Assembly: GCA_021783095.1 (NCBI GenBank)
Contig: JAJXUG010000007.1
Span: forward strand, 1-64,000
DNA length: 64,000 nucleotides
Direction: 5' to 3'
Origin: Chloroflexota bacterium
Lineage (GTDB): Bacteria; Chloroflexota; Limnocylindria; Limnocylindrales; CSP1-4
The notes below the pieces were generated by a model. That model did no database searches. It saw nothing but the letters and a program-made list of their open reading frames with translations, and had not been told where the DNA came from. Position numbers and translations under genes: made by a program. Positions 48,243 to 56,359 of this stretch are shown here, piece by piece. Every line of letters starts with the position of its first letter. Within the stretch, counting starts at the first letter, position 1.

Positions 48243-48632
48243 ATGCGTCCCGACACCCTGCTCATCGACGGCGACTGTGGGCTGTGTCGCGCCTCGGGCG
48301 ACTGGCTGGCGGCGCGCGTGGACGAATCTGAGATCCGGGTGATGGAGCTCCAGGCCGTGGACGCGGATCCAGCGCTTGCTCAACTGGTCGCTGGACGCGA
48401 CCTGACGGCGGTGCTCCACCTGGTGGGCTCGGACGGGACGGTGGCGTCCGGCGCCGCAGCCGTCATCGGCGCCGCGCGGCGAGTGCCCGGGCTCGGCGCC
48501 CTTGTCGCGCTCTACGACAACCCGCTCGGCCACGCGCTGTGGGAGCCCGCATATCGGCTCGTTGCGCGGAACCGACACCGGATTGGTCGGGCGTTGGGGA
48601 TCGCGGCGGTCTGCGCTACCATCCCGGAATGA
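48243..48632 (+). CDS. DUF393 (DCC-family thiol-disulfide oxidoreductase-like) protein
   Basis: The 129-residue protein begins TLLIDGDCGLCRASGDWLAAR, the D-x-D-C-x-x-C motif that names the DCC family, and continues with VMELQAVDADPALAQ, a Gly-Ala-rich VASGAAAVIGAARRVPGLGAL and the closing YDNPLGHALWEPAYRLVARNRHRIGRALG. DCC proteins are thioredoxin-like and presumed redox-active; substrates are unknown. The C-terminus overlaps the promoter and operator of the following TetR-men operon. Confidence 0.85.
   Translation: MRPDTLLIDGDCGLCRASGDWLAARVDESEIRVMELQAVDADPALAQLVAGRDLTAVLHLVGSDGTVASGAAAVIGAARRVPGLGALVALYDNPLGHALWEPAYRLVARNRHRIGRALGIAAVCATIPE
48617..48622 (+). promoter_or_regulatory. -10 hexamer of the tetR-men operon
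   Basis: TACCAT lies in the 3' end of the DUF393 gene. Transcription would start near 48629, immediately before the palindromic operator. Confidence 0.45.
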
Positions 48633-48654
48633 CCGACCGACCAGTCGGTCGGTC
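48631..48654. promoter_or_regulatory. TetR-type operator of the men operon
   Basis: GACCGACCGAC-CA-GTCGGTCGGTC is a perfect palindrome with 11-bp arms, typical of TetR-family operators (the GACCGACC/GGTCGGTC type). It lies just after the predicted transcription start and 52 nt before the tetR ATG. Confidence 0.8.
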
Positions 48655-48706
48655 AGGCGGGCGACCTTGGACAAGGCCGCCGCCACAGGACGAGGACGTT
48701 CCAGCC

Positions 48707-49369
48707 ATGCCCCGCATCGACCCCGCCGAGCAGAGCCGGAGCCGCCGTGAGCGGATCCTCGACGCCGCCTTCTCGGCCTTCGCCAAGCGCGGATATCGCG
48801 ACACCGCCGTCGACGACATCGCGGCCGCGGCCGAGACCAGCAAGGGCGGGATCTACTTCCACTTCCCGAGCAAGGAGGCGATCTTCCGCGAGCTGATGCA
48901 GACGACCGCCGACAAGCTGGTCGCGCGAGTCGAGCGGGCCGTGGCGCTCGAGCAGGAGCCAGTCGCGAAGGCCGAGGCGGCGCTTCGGACGGTGCTCGCG
49001 ACGTTCGCTGGGCACCGGACGATGGCCCGTGTGCTGTTCCTCGACATGGCGGGCGCCGGACGCGCGTTCCAGGCCGAGACGAACCGCCTCCACGAGCGGT
49101 TCGCCGAGCTGATCAAGGGGTACCTGGACGAGGCGGTCGCGGCCGGCGCGATCCCCCCGCTCGACACCGGGATCACGAGCGTCGTGTGGTTCGGCGCGCT
49201 CAACGAGGTGGTCGCGCGCTGGCTGCTGGCCGACAAGCCGGGCTCCCTCGAGGAGACTTACCCGGCGCTGCGCAAGGTCCTGCTGCGGAGCGCCGGCGTG
49301 CCGGAGGCGCGCATCGCGCAGGGGGGGGCGGCGCACGGCGGGGCCACGATGGTCGGGGCCACGAGGTGA
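48707..49369 (+). CDS. TetR-family transcriptional regulator
   Basis: A 220-residue TetR regulator. The DNA-binding domain (about 8-60) reads QSRSRRERILDAAFSAFAKRGYRDTAVDDIAAAAETSKGGIYFHFPSKEAIFRELM, a clear match. The C-terminal ligand domain resembles fatty-acid/acyl-CoA-sensing members but gives no ligand. The start at 48707 matches where family members begin and has GAGGA 10 nt upstream. An in-frame ATG at 48629, 6 nt after a -10 hexamer, is an alternative that would translate through the operator. Its stop overlaps menF by 4 nt (GTGA), so the regulator is translationally tied to the pathway it presumably controls. Confidence 0.9.
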   Translation: MPRIDPAEQSRSRRERILDAAFSAFAKRGYRDTAVDDIAAAAETSKGGIYFHFPSKEAIFRELMQTTADKLVARVERAVALEQEPVAKAEAALRTVLATFAGHRTMARVLFLDMAGAGRAFQAETNRLHERFAELIKGYLDEAVAAGAIPPLDTGITSVVWFGALNEVVARWLLADKPGSLEETYPALRKVLLRSAGVPEARIAQGGAAHGGATMVGATR

Positions 49370-50787
49370 CCGCGATCGAGCAGACCGTGGCTGTGGGCGA
49401 GCGGATCGGCGAGGCGATGACCCGGCTGCTTGCCCGCACCCCTGACGCGCATGACCGCCTCGTCGCGGCGAGCGCGGCGGTCGCGGCGGTCGACCCGATC
49501 GCGCTGTTCGCGGCGGCTGCCGAAGCCGAGCTCGAGGCGGCGCTCTGGCTGCGACCCTCTGAGGGGCTCGCGCTCGTGGGCGTGGGGCGGGCGTGGGCGG
49601 CCGAGTGCGACGGCCCGACCCGCTTCCGCGACGCCGAATCCGCCTGGCGGGCGCTGGTTCGCGGCGCGGCGCTGGAGGGGGAGGCCGTGGCGCCCGCCCT
49701 CCTGGGCGGATTGGGGTTCACGGGCCGGATCCCGGCGGGCGATGACCCGTGGGCGCCGTTCGGCGCGAGCTCGCTGGTGTTGCCCAAGCTGCTGCTTGCC
49801 ACGCGCGGGGCCACCTCCGCGCTCACCGCGGCTGCCGTCGGCGCGCCCGACCCGCGCGCGGTGGACACCCGCTGGGAGCAGCTGACCGAGCGGGCCCGCG
49901 CCCTGACGCCGCCGTCGGCCGGCATGGTCGCCCGTCCCGTCTTCGCGCCGCTGCGGACCGAGCGCTCACAGCCAGACAAGGCGAACTGGCATCGAAGCGT
50001 CGAGACGATGGCAGGTGCCGTTGGCCGAGGCCGTCTCGACAAGGTCGTCCTCGCCCGTCGGGTGGACCTGCGCTCGCCGGTGGAGCTCGACGTGCCGAAC
50101 GCCCTGCGCCGCCTCGCCGCCAGCGCGCCCGAGAGCACGATCTACGCCTTCCGGCGCGCCGGGCGGACGTTCCTGGGCGCCACGCCCGAGCGCCTGGTCC
50201 GCGTGGAGGGCCGCAGGTTCCGCACCGCGGCGATCGCCGGGACAATCGGCCGGGGCTCCGACGACGCGGAGGACGCGCAGCTCGCGCGCGACCTGCTGGC
50301 GTCGGAGAAGGACCGCGAGGAGCACGCGATCGTCGTGCAGTTCATCCAGGGCCTGCTGGCGCCCGTGGCCGAGCAGCTGACCGTTGCCCCGAGCCCGAGC
50401 GTCATGACCCTGCGTTTCGTCCAGCACCTCGCGACCGAGATCGAGGGGACGCTGCCCGACGACGCCGGCCTGCTGGCGCTCGGTGAGCGGCTCCACCCGA
50501 CGCCCGCCGTCGGCGGCGAGCCGCGCGACGCGGCGCTGACGATGATCGACGAGCACGAGGGCTTCGAACGAGGCTGGTACGCGGGACCCGTGGGCTGGCT
50601 TGACGGCGCGGGCGACGGCGAGCTGTGCGTGGCGCTGCGGTGCGGCATCGTGGACCGGACGCGGGCGACGCTGTTCGCCGGCTGCGGCATCGTCGCCGAC
50701 TCCGACCCGGCCCGCGAGTGGGAGGAGTCGCGGATCAAGCTTCGGGCGGTGGTGTCGGCGCTGGGCATGCTGGAGGACGAGGCGTGA
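49366..50787 (+). CDS. menF: isochorismate synthase (MenF-type)
   Basis: This 473-residue chorismate-binding enzyme converts chorismate to isochorismate, the first menaquinone step. The catalytic domain (about 205-465) has LDKVVLARRVDLRSPVELD, FRRAGRTFLGATPERLVRVEGRRFRTAAIAGTIGRG, EHAIVVQFIQGLLAPVAEQL, LRFVQHLATEIEG, LHPTPAVGGEPRDAAL and YAGPVGWLDGAGDGELCVALRCGIV, then LFAGCGIVADSDPAREWEESRIKLR. The N-terminal 200 residues are typical of MenF length. GTG start overlaps tetR. Confidence 0.95.
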   Translation: MTAIEQTVAVGERIGEAMTRLLARTPDAHDRLVAASAAVAAVDPIALFAAAAEAELEAALWLRPSEGLALVGVGRAWAAECDGPTRFRDAESAWRALVRGAALEGEAVAPALLGGLGFTGRIPAGDDPWAPFGASSLVLPKLLLATRGATSALTAAAVGAPDPRAVDTRWEQLTERARALTPPSAGMVARPVFAPLRTERSQPDKANWHRSVETMAGAVGRGRLDKVVLARRVDLRSPVELDVPNALRRLAASAPESTIYAFRRAGRTFLGATPERLVRVEGRRFRTAAIAGTIGRGSDDAEDAQLARDLLASEKDREEHAIVVQFIQGLLAPVAEQLTVAPSPSVMTLRFVQHLATEIEGTLPDDAGLLALGERLHPTPAVGGEPRDAALTMIDEHEGFERGWYAGPVGWLDGAGDGELCVALRCGIVDRTRATLFAGCGIVADSDPAREWEESRIKLRAVVSALGMLEDEA

Positions 50788-52604
50788 GCCACGCGGGAAC
50801 GCTGCGGGCGCTGGTGGCCGAGCTGGCAGCAGCAGGCGTCCGGGAGGCGGTCGTCTGCCCGGGCTCACGGTCGACGCCGCTCGCCCTGGCGATGGCCGCC
50901 TGCGCGGCGATCCGGACGCGGGTCATCCTCGACGAGCGGTCGGCCGGGTTCTTCGCACTCGGGCTGGCCCGCACCAGCCGCCGGCCCGTGGCGATCGTGG
51001 TGACGTCGGGCACCGCTGTCGCCAACCTCATGCCGGCCGTCGTGGAGGCGAGCCTCGCGCGCGTGCCGCTCGTCCTGCTCACTGCGGACCGGCCGGCGGA
51101 GCTCCAGGACCGCGGCGCGCCCCAGACCATCGACCAGGCCGGGATTTTCGGCACGCACGTGAAGTGGACGAGCGAGCTGCCGTTGTTCGACGGCGAGCCG
51201 ACGACGATCGCGCACGTTCGGGGCGTGGCCGGGCGCGCGGTCGCGACGGCGATGGCCGGTCCGGCCGGTCCGGTCCACCTCAACGTCCCGTTCCGCGAGC
51301 CGCTGCTGCCCGACGGTCCGCTCGCCCTTCGGGCCGACGAGGTCCCCGAGCGTCCGTTCGTCAGGGCGTTCGTCGGTCGCCCTCGGCTGACCGACGCCGA
51401 GGTTGCGGAGCTCGCCGCCCGGATCGGCACGACCGAGCGCGGCCTGATCGTCGCGGGGCCGGACGACGACCCGCGCCTGCTCGACGCGCTGCCCCGTCTC
51501 GCCGACGCGACGGGCTTCCCGATCCTCGCGGATCCGCTGTCCGGGTTCCGCACGGGCCCGCACGACCGGTCCATGGTGATGGCCCGCGCCGACCTCCTGT
51601 GCCGCCCGGGGCCCTGGCTTGACGACCACCTCCCCGAGCTCGTGATCCGAACCGGCGCGATGCCCACCGCCAAGCCGATTCTCGAGCTGCTGACCCGGGC
51701 GAAGCCCGAGCTGATCGTCCTCGACGGGGACGGCGGCTGGCGTGAGCCTGCGCTCCTCGCGGCCACGTTCATCCACGCCGATCCCGCCGGCACGATCGCG
51801 CGCCTCGCGGATCGACTGGGCGGCGGAAGGTCCGACACCGAGTACGGCGGTCACTGGCGCCAGGCCGAGGACGCAGCCGAGCGCGCGATGACGGCGTGGC
51901 TGGCGGCCCTTGACGAGCCGTTCGAGGGCGCCCCGTTCCCCGCGCTCGCCGCGGCGCTGCCCGACGGCGCGGTCCTCTGGTCCGGCTCCTCCATGCCGGT
52001 CCGCGACATGGACGCCTGGCTGCCGTCGACCAGCCGCGCGATCTCGGCCCGCGCCAACCGCGGCGCGAACGGGATCGACGGGGTCATCTCCTCGGCGCTC
52101 GGGGCGGCGGCCTCGGGCGCGCCGACGGCGCTGGTCCTCGGCGATGTCTCGTTCCTCCACGACGCCACGGCGCTGGGCACCGCGCGCCAGCTCGGTTTGC
52201 CGCTCGCGATTGTGCTGGTGGACAACGACGGCGGCGGGATCTTCTCGTTCCTGCCCCAGGCGCAGCCGGCCGCCGCGATCCCCGGCACGGGGCTCCCCGA
52301 GCACTACGAGATGCTCTTCGGCACGCCGCACGGGACGGACCTGCCGGCCGTGGTCCGCGCATTCGGGGCCGGCTATCGAGCGGCCGGCGCCCGGGATCTG
52401 CGCGAGGCGATCGGCTGGGCGCTGGGCCAGCCGGGGGTGAGCGTCGTCCACCTGCGCACCGACCGGGCGCGGAACCTCGCGCTCCACCGCGAGGTGGCGG
52501 CGGTCGTCCAGCGGGCGCTGGCCGAGCTGCCCCCGGAGATCTCCGGGCCGCCCCGCTCCTCGCGCGGCGAGCCGGTGGTCCTGACGCGGACGGAGGAGCG
52601 ATGA
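50784..52604 (+). CDS. menD: SEPHCHC synthase (MenD)
   Basis: This 606-residue thiamine-diphosphate enzyme condenses 2-oxoglutarate with isochorismate. The start TLRALVAELAAAGVREAVVCPGSRSTPLALA, the DERSAGFFALGLA segment with the catalytic Glu, VTSGTAVANLMPAVVEASLARVPLVLLTADRP, GAPQTIDQAGIFGTHVKW and the C-terminal ThDP loop VDNDGGGIFSFLPQA are all intact. GTGA overlap with menF and ATGA overlap with menH. Confidence 0.96.
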   Translation: MSHAGTLRALVAELAAAGVREAVVCPGSRSTPLALAMAACAAIRTRVILDERSAGFFALGLARTSRRPVAIVVTSGTAVANLMPAVVEASLARVPLVLLTADRPAELQDRGAPQTIDQAGIFGTHVKWTSELPLFDGEPTTIAHVRGVAGRAVATAMAGPAGPVHLNVPFREPLLPDGPLALRADEVPERPFVRAFVGRPRLTDAEVAELAARIGTTERGLIVAGPDDDPRLLDALPRLADATGFPILADPLSGFRTGPHDRSMVMARADLLCRPGPWLDDHLPELVIRTGAMPTAKPILELLTRAKPELIVLDGDGGWREPALLAATFIHADPAGTIARLADRLGGGRSDTEYGGHWRQAEDAAERAMTAWLAALDEPFEGAPFPALAAALPDGAVLWSGSSMPVRDMDAWLPSTSRAISARANRGANGIDGVISSALGAAASGAPTALVLGDVSFLHDATALGTARQLGLPLAIVLVDNDGGGIFSFLPQAQPAAAIPGTGLPEHYEMLFGTPHGTDLPAVVRAFGAGYRAAGARDLREAIGWALGQPGVSVVHLRTDRARNLALHREVAAVVQRALAELPPEISGPPRSSRGEPVVLTRTEER

Positions 52605-53416
52605 CGACCGGGATCGACTGGCTCGCGGTCGCGGCGCGCGACGAAGGCGATCCGCGTGACCCTGCGCTGCTGCTGCTCCACGGCTTCACCGGCGCCGGCT
52701 CGGTGTGGGCCGGGCTGACCGCGGGCCTGCGTCGGAAGGGGTTTCGGACCATCGCGCCCGACCTTCCCGGGCACGGCCATGCCGGGATCCCGGCCAAGTC
52801 GGCGTCGGTCGAGCGGACGGCCGACGACCTCGCCGGGCTGCTCGACCACCTCGGCGCGAGCCCCGCGCGCGTCCTCGGCTACTCGCTGGGCGCCCGCATC
52901 GCACTTCGGCTCGCCATCGCGCACCCCGACAGCGTCGCCAGGCTCGTGCTCGAGAGCCCGTCAGCGGGGATCGCGGATGCGGACATGCGCGCCGAGCGCC
53001 GCGCCACCGACGACGACCTTGCGGACGCCATCGAGCGCGACGGCCTCGAGGCGTTCATCGACCGCTGGGAGCGCAACCCGGTCTTCGCGACCCACGCCGC
53101 GCTGGACCCGCGCCTCGCCGCCCACCAGCGCGAGATCCGGCTCCGCAACACGGCGCGCGGGCTCGCCCAGAGCCTTCGCCTCTCAGGGCAGGGCGCCATG
53201 CAGCCGCTGCACGATCGTCTCGCCCAGATCCACGTCCCGACGCTCGTCGTCGCGGGCGCCCTCGACCCCGTCCGCGCCCGCGCGGAAGAGGTCGCGGCCG
53301 GCATCCCCGGCGCCCGACTCGCGATCGTCGCCCGCGCGGGCCACACGCCCCACCTTGAGCGCGCAGCCGCGTTCCGCCGCCTCGTCATCGACTTCCTGCA
53401 GGAGGACGCCGCGTGA
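52601..53416 (+). CDS. menH: SHCHC synthase, alpha/beta hydrolase (MenH)
   Basis: A 271-residue alpha/beta hydrolase. Its catalytic triad is visible: S95 in GYSLGAR, D222 in AGALDP, H248 in [20 protein letters not shown] forms the oxyanion region and PDLPGHGHA follows, as in MenH. The enzyme eliminates pyruvate from SEPHCHC. Position between menD and menB supports the assignment. A second, different hydrolase is fused to menE in the same operon. Confidence 0.9.
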   Translation: MTTGIDWLAVAARDEGDPRDPALLLLHGFTGAGSVWAGLTAGLRRKGFRTIAPDLPGHGHAGIPAKSASVERTADDLAGLLDHLGASPARVLGYSLGARIALRLAIAHPDSVARLVLESPSAGIADADMRAERRATDDDLADAIERDGLEAFIDRWERNPVFATHAALDPRLAAHQREIRLRNTARGLAQSLRLSGQGAMQPLHDRLAQIHVPTLVVAGALDPVRARAEEVAAGIPGARLAIVARAGHTPHLERAAAFRRLVIDFLQEDAA

Positions 53417-54243
53417 CCACCAACGTCACCTGGACCACCGCCCACGAGTACCGCGACATCCGCTACGAGCACTCGGGCACCGGCATCGCCAAGATCACCA
53501 TCGACCGCCAGGCCGTCCGCAACGCGTTCCGGCCGCTCACGGTGCGCGAGATGATCGACGCGTTCAACCGCATCCGCGACGACGCGACGGTCGGCTGCGT
53601 GCTCCTCACCGGCGCCGGCGACACGGCGTTCTGTGCCGGCGGCGACGCCAACTACAAGAGCCACGACGGCGGCTACCTCGACGAGGACGGCCTCCCGCGG
53701 CTCAACGTCCTCGACCTCCAGCGCCAGATCCGCTCGCTCCCGGTCCCGGTGATCGCGCTCGTCAACGGCTTCGCGATCGGCGGCGGCCACGTCCTCCACG
53801 TCGTGTGCGACATGACGATCGCGAGCGAGAACGCAGTGTTCGGGCAGATCGGCCCGAAGGTGGGCTCGTTCGACGCCGGGTTCGGCGTCGGGCTGCTCGC
53901 ACGGCTCGTGGGCGACAAGAAGGCCAAGGAGATCTGGTTCCTGTGCCGGCGGTACTCGGCGCAGGAGGCCTACGAGATGAACCTGGTCAACAAGGTGGTG
54001 CCGCTGGCCGAGCTCGAGGCCGAGGGCGTGGCCTGGGCCGACGAGATCCTCGAGATGAGCCCGACGGCGATCCGGTTCCTCAAGGCCTCGTTCCTCGTTG
54101 CCACCGATGGCCTCGCCGGGATGCAGGAGTTCGCGGGCCACGCGACCGGGCTCTACTACACGACCGACGAGGCGCACGAGGGCTCGCAGGCGTTCCTCGC
54201 CAAGCGCAAGCCCGAGTACCGCAAGTTCCCGCGGCGGCCGTGA
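53413..54243 (+). CDS. menB: 1,4-dihydroxy-2-naphthoyl-CoA synthase (MenB)
   Basis: This 276-residue crotonase-fold enzyme closes the second ring of the naphthoquinone. [75 protein letters not shown], and [12 protein letters not shown] with the MenB-specific Asp-Ala-Gly are present. [22 protein letters not shown] is the characteristic end. The GTG start overlaps menH. Confidence 0.97.
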   Translation: MTTNVTWTTAHEYRDIRYEHSGTGIAKITIDRQAVRNAFRPLTVREMIDAFNRIRDDATVGCVLLTGAGDTAFCAGGDANYKSHDGGYLDEDGLPRLNVLDLQRQIRSLPVPVIALVNGFAIGGGHVLHVVCDMTIASENAVFGQIGPKVGSFDAGFGVGLLARLVGDKKAKEIWFLCRRYSAQEAYEMNLVNKVVPLAELEAEGVAWADEILEMSPTAIRFLKASFLVATDGLAGMQEFAGHATGLYYTTDEAHEGSQAFLAKRKPEYRKFPRRP

Positions 54244-55181
54244 GCGTCGCGCCCGCCCCGGTGTCCAACCCCGCCGCACCCGCCGCACGCCCGTCGGCGG
54301 CCTCGATCTGGTGGCACGCCGCCCGCCCGAACACGCTGCCCGCAGCCCTTGCCGGAGTGATCGTGGGGCTCGGCGCGGGGCTGGGCGTTGGAGCGCCGTT
54401 CCGGGTCGACACGGCGCTCGGCTGCATCGCCGTCGCGCTGCTCCTCCAGGTGCTCGCGAACTTCGCCAACGACCTGTCGGACTTCCGCAAGGGCGCCGAC
54501 ACGGAGGCACGCCAGGGGCCGATGCGGGTGGCCGCGGCCGGGCTGGTGACGCCGCGCCAACTCGAGGTGGCCATCGCGACCACGATCGGCGCCGCCGGGC
54601 TGGTCGGCCTGTGGCTCGCATATGTCGGCGGGCCGGTGCTCATCGGGCTGGGCGTGCTCGCCGTGGTCGCGGCGCTGGCGTACACGGGCGGGCCGTGGCC
54701 GTACGGCTACCGCGGCCTGGGCGAGGTCTTCGTCTTCGTCTTCTTCGGGCTCGTCGCCGTCGTGGGGACCGCGTACCTCCAGGCCGGCCGGCTCGACCCG
54801 CTGTTCTTCGCCGCCTCGGTGCCCGTCGGGTCGCTGATCACGGCGATCCTCGTCGTGAACAACCTGCGCGACATCCCGACCGATCGCGCGGCGGGCAAGC
54901 GCACGCTGGCCGTGATTCTCGGTGAGCGGGCCACGCAGGCCGAATGGCTGGCGTTCGTGGCGGCGGCCTTCGCCGTGCCCGTCCTGCTGGCGATCGCAGG
55001 GCGATCCTGGGCGCTGCTGGTCACGCTGGTCGCCGCGCCGGTCGCCGTGCGGCTGTGGGGCACGGTCCGGGGCTTCACCGAGCGCCGGGAGCTCAACGTG
55101 GCCCTCAAGGGGACTGCCCGTCTCGCGCTCGTCGTGGCCGTGCTGTTCGCCCTGGGCCTGGCGGCCGGAGCGCGGTCGTGA
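54240..55181 (+). CDS. menA: 1,4-dihydroxy-2-naphthoate polyprenyltransferase (MenA)
   Basis: This 313-residue UbiA-family membrane enzyme attaches the polyprenyl tail to 1,4-dihydroxy-2-naphthoate. About eight to nine helices are evident. The first Asp-rich motif is [18 protein letters not shown]; the second region is [42 protein letters not shown] is the usual N-terminal helix. The GTG start overlaps the menB stop by 4 nt; the Ala/Pro first 20 residues are variable. Confidence 0.95.
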   Translation: MSVAPAPVSNPAAPAARPSAASIWWHAARPNTLPAALAGVIVGLGAGLGVGAPFRVDTALGCIAVALLLQVLANFANDLSDFRKGADTEARQGPMRVAAAGLVTPRQLEVAIATTIGAAGLVGLWLAYVGGPVLIGLGVLAVVAALAYTGGPWPYGYRGLGEVFVFVFFGLVAVVGTAYLQAGRLDPLFFAASVPVGSLITAILVVNNLRDIPTDRAAGKRTLAVILGERATQAEWLAFVAAAFAVPVLLAIAGRSWALLVTLVAAPVAVRLWGTVRGFTERRELNVALKGTARLALVVAVLFALGLAAGARS

Positions 55182-56359
55182 CGGCCATCACGCGGATCCA
55201 CGCCGACAAGGTGATGATCCCGTTCCAACGGCCGTTCGCCACCAGCACGGGCATGTGGCTGGCGCGCGAGGCGTGGATCATCCGGCTGGTCGACGCCGAC
55301 GGGCGGACTGGCGCCGGCGAGGCGGTGGTGGAGCCGCAGGACGGGGCGGCGGCGTCGAGCGTCCTCGACCACCTCGTGCGCGACCTGGAGCGCTCGGACC
55401 CCGCGGACGGGCTGCCCAGCGCTGCAGAGCTCGAGCTCCACGGGTCGCCCGGGCGCGCGCTGCGGGCGGCGATCGACGCGGCGCGGTTCGACCTCGGGCT
55501 GCTTGATGGCGTGGTGTCGGGCGCCTTGGCGCGCCACGACTCGGAAGATGACGACGCCGCCGATGGCGACGGCGTCGGCGTGAACGCGACATTGGCGTCG
55601 ATGGGACCGCAGGCGTCTGCCGAGGCGGCGCGCCAGTCGGTCAGCGCCGGATTCACGACGCTCAAGCTCAAGGCCGGGGCCGAGCGCGAGACCCAGGTCC
55701 TCGTCGATCGCGTCCGGGCGGTCCGCGAGGCCGTGGGCCCGGGCGTGCGACTGCGGCTCGACGTCAACGGAGCCTGGGACCTCGAGACGGCGACGGACCG
55801 GCTCGAGGCGCTGGCCCGGTTCGCGCTCGAGTACGTGGAACAGCCGCTCGCCGGCGACGACCCGGCCGCGATGGCGGAGCTCCGGCGCCGCGTCCGCGTC
55901 CCGCTGGCGGCCGACGAGACGGTGACCTCCGTGCGCGCGGCGCGGCTGCTGCTCGATGCCGGCGCCGTGGACGTGCTGGTCGTGAAGCCGGTGCGCGTCG
56001 GTGGGCTGGTGGCCGCGGCGGAGGTCGCGGAGCTGGCGGCGGATCGCGGCGTGCCCGTCGTGATCAGCACGCTGTTCGAGACCGGCGTGGGGATCGCGGC
56101 GGGACTGGCGCTGGCCGCAGCGCTGCCCGAGGTGCGCCTCGGGGGGCGGCTCGGCCACTCCCCCGACCACGGCCTCGCCACGGCCGGGCTGCTCGAGCAC
56201 GACCTGCTCGAGGAGGGCCTGGTCCTCGACGGCGGGCTTCTGCGGACGCCGGGTGGGGCGCGTACTGGACGCCTGGGGATCCGCGTCAGCGAGCGGACGC
56301 TGGTCCGGTACTCGGCGGACCGTGCGGTTGGGCCGGTCTGGGAGGCGTGGGACGCGTGA
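55178..56359 (+). CDS. menC: o-succinylbenzoate synthase (MenC)
   Basis: This 393-residue enolase-superfamily enzyme dehydrates SHCHC to o-succinylbenzoate. The catalytic Lys lies in TLKLKAG; metal ligands are in RLDVNGAWD, EYVEQPL and PLAADETV; the second Lys is in LVVKPVRVGGL. Superfamily members with N-succinylamino-acid racemase activity look similar, but the operon leaves little doubt. An acidic low-complexity patch (DSEDDDAADGDG) sits near residue 125. GTG start overlaps menA. Confidence 0.94.
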   Translation: MTAITRIHADKVMIPFQRPFATSTGMWLAREAWIIRLVDADGRTGAGEAVVEPQDGAAASSVLDHLVRDLERSDPADGLPSAAELELHGSPGRALRAAIDAARFDLGLLDGVVSGALARHDSEDDDAADGDGVGVNATLASMGPQASAEAARQSVSAGFTTLKLKAGAERETQVLVDRVRAVREAVGPGVRLRLDVNGAWDLETATDRLEALARFALEYVEQPLAGDDPAAMAELRRRVRVPLAADETVTSVRAARLLLDAGAVDVLVVKPVRVGGLVAAAEVAELAADRGVPVVISTLFETGVGIAAGLALAAALPEVRLGGRLGHSPDHGLATAGLLEHDLLEEGLVLDGGLLRTPGGARTGRLGIRVSERTLVRYSADRAVGPVWEAWDA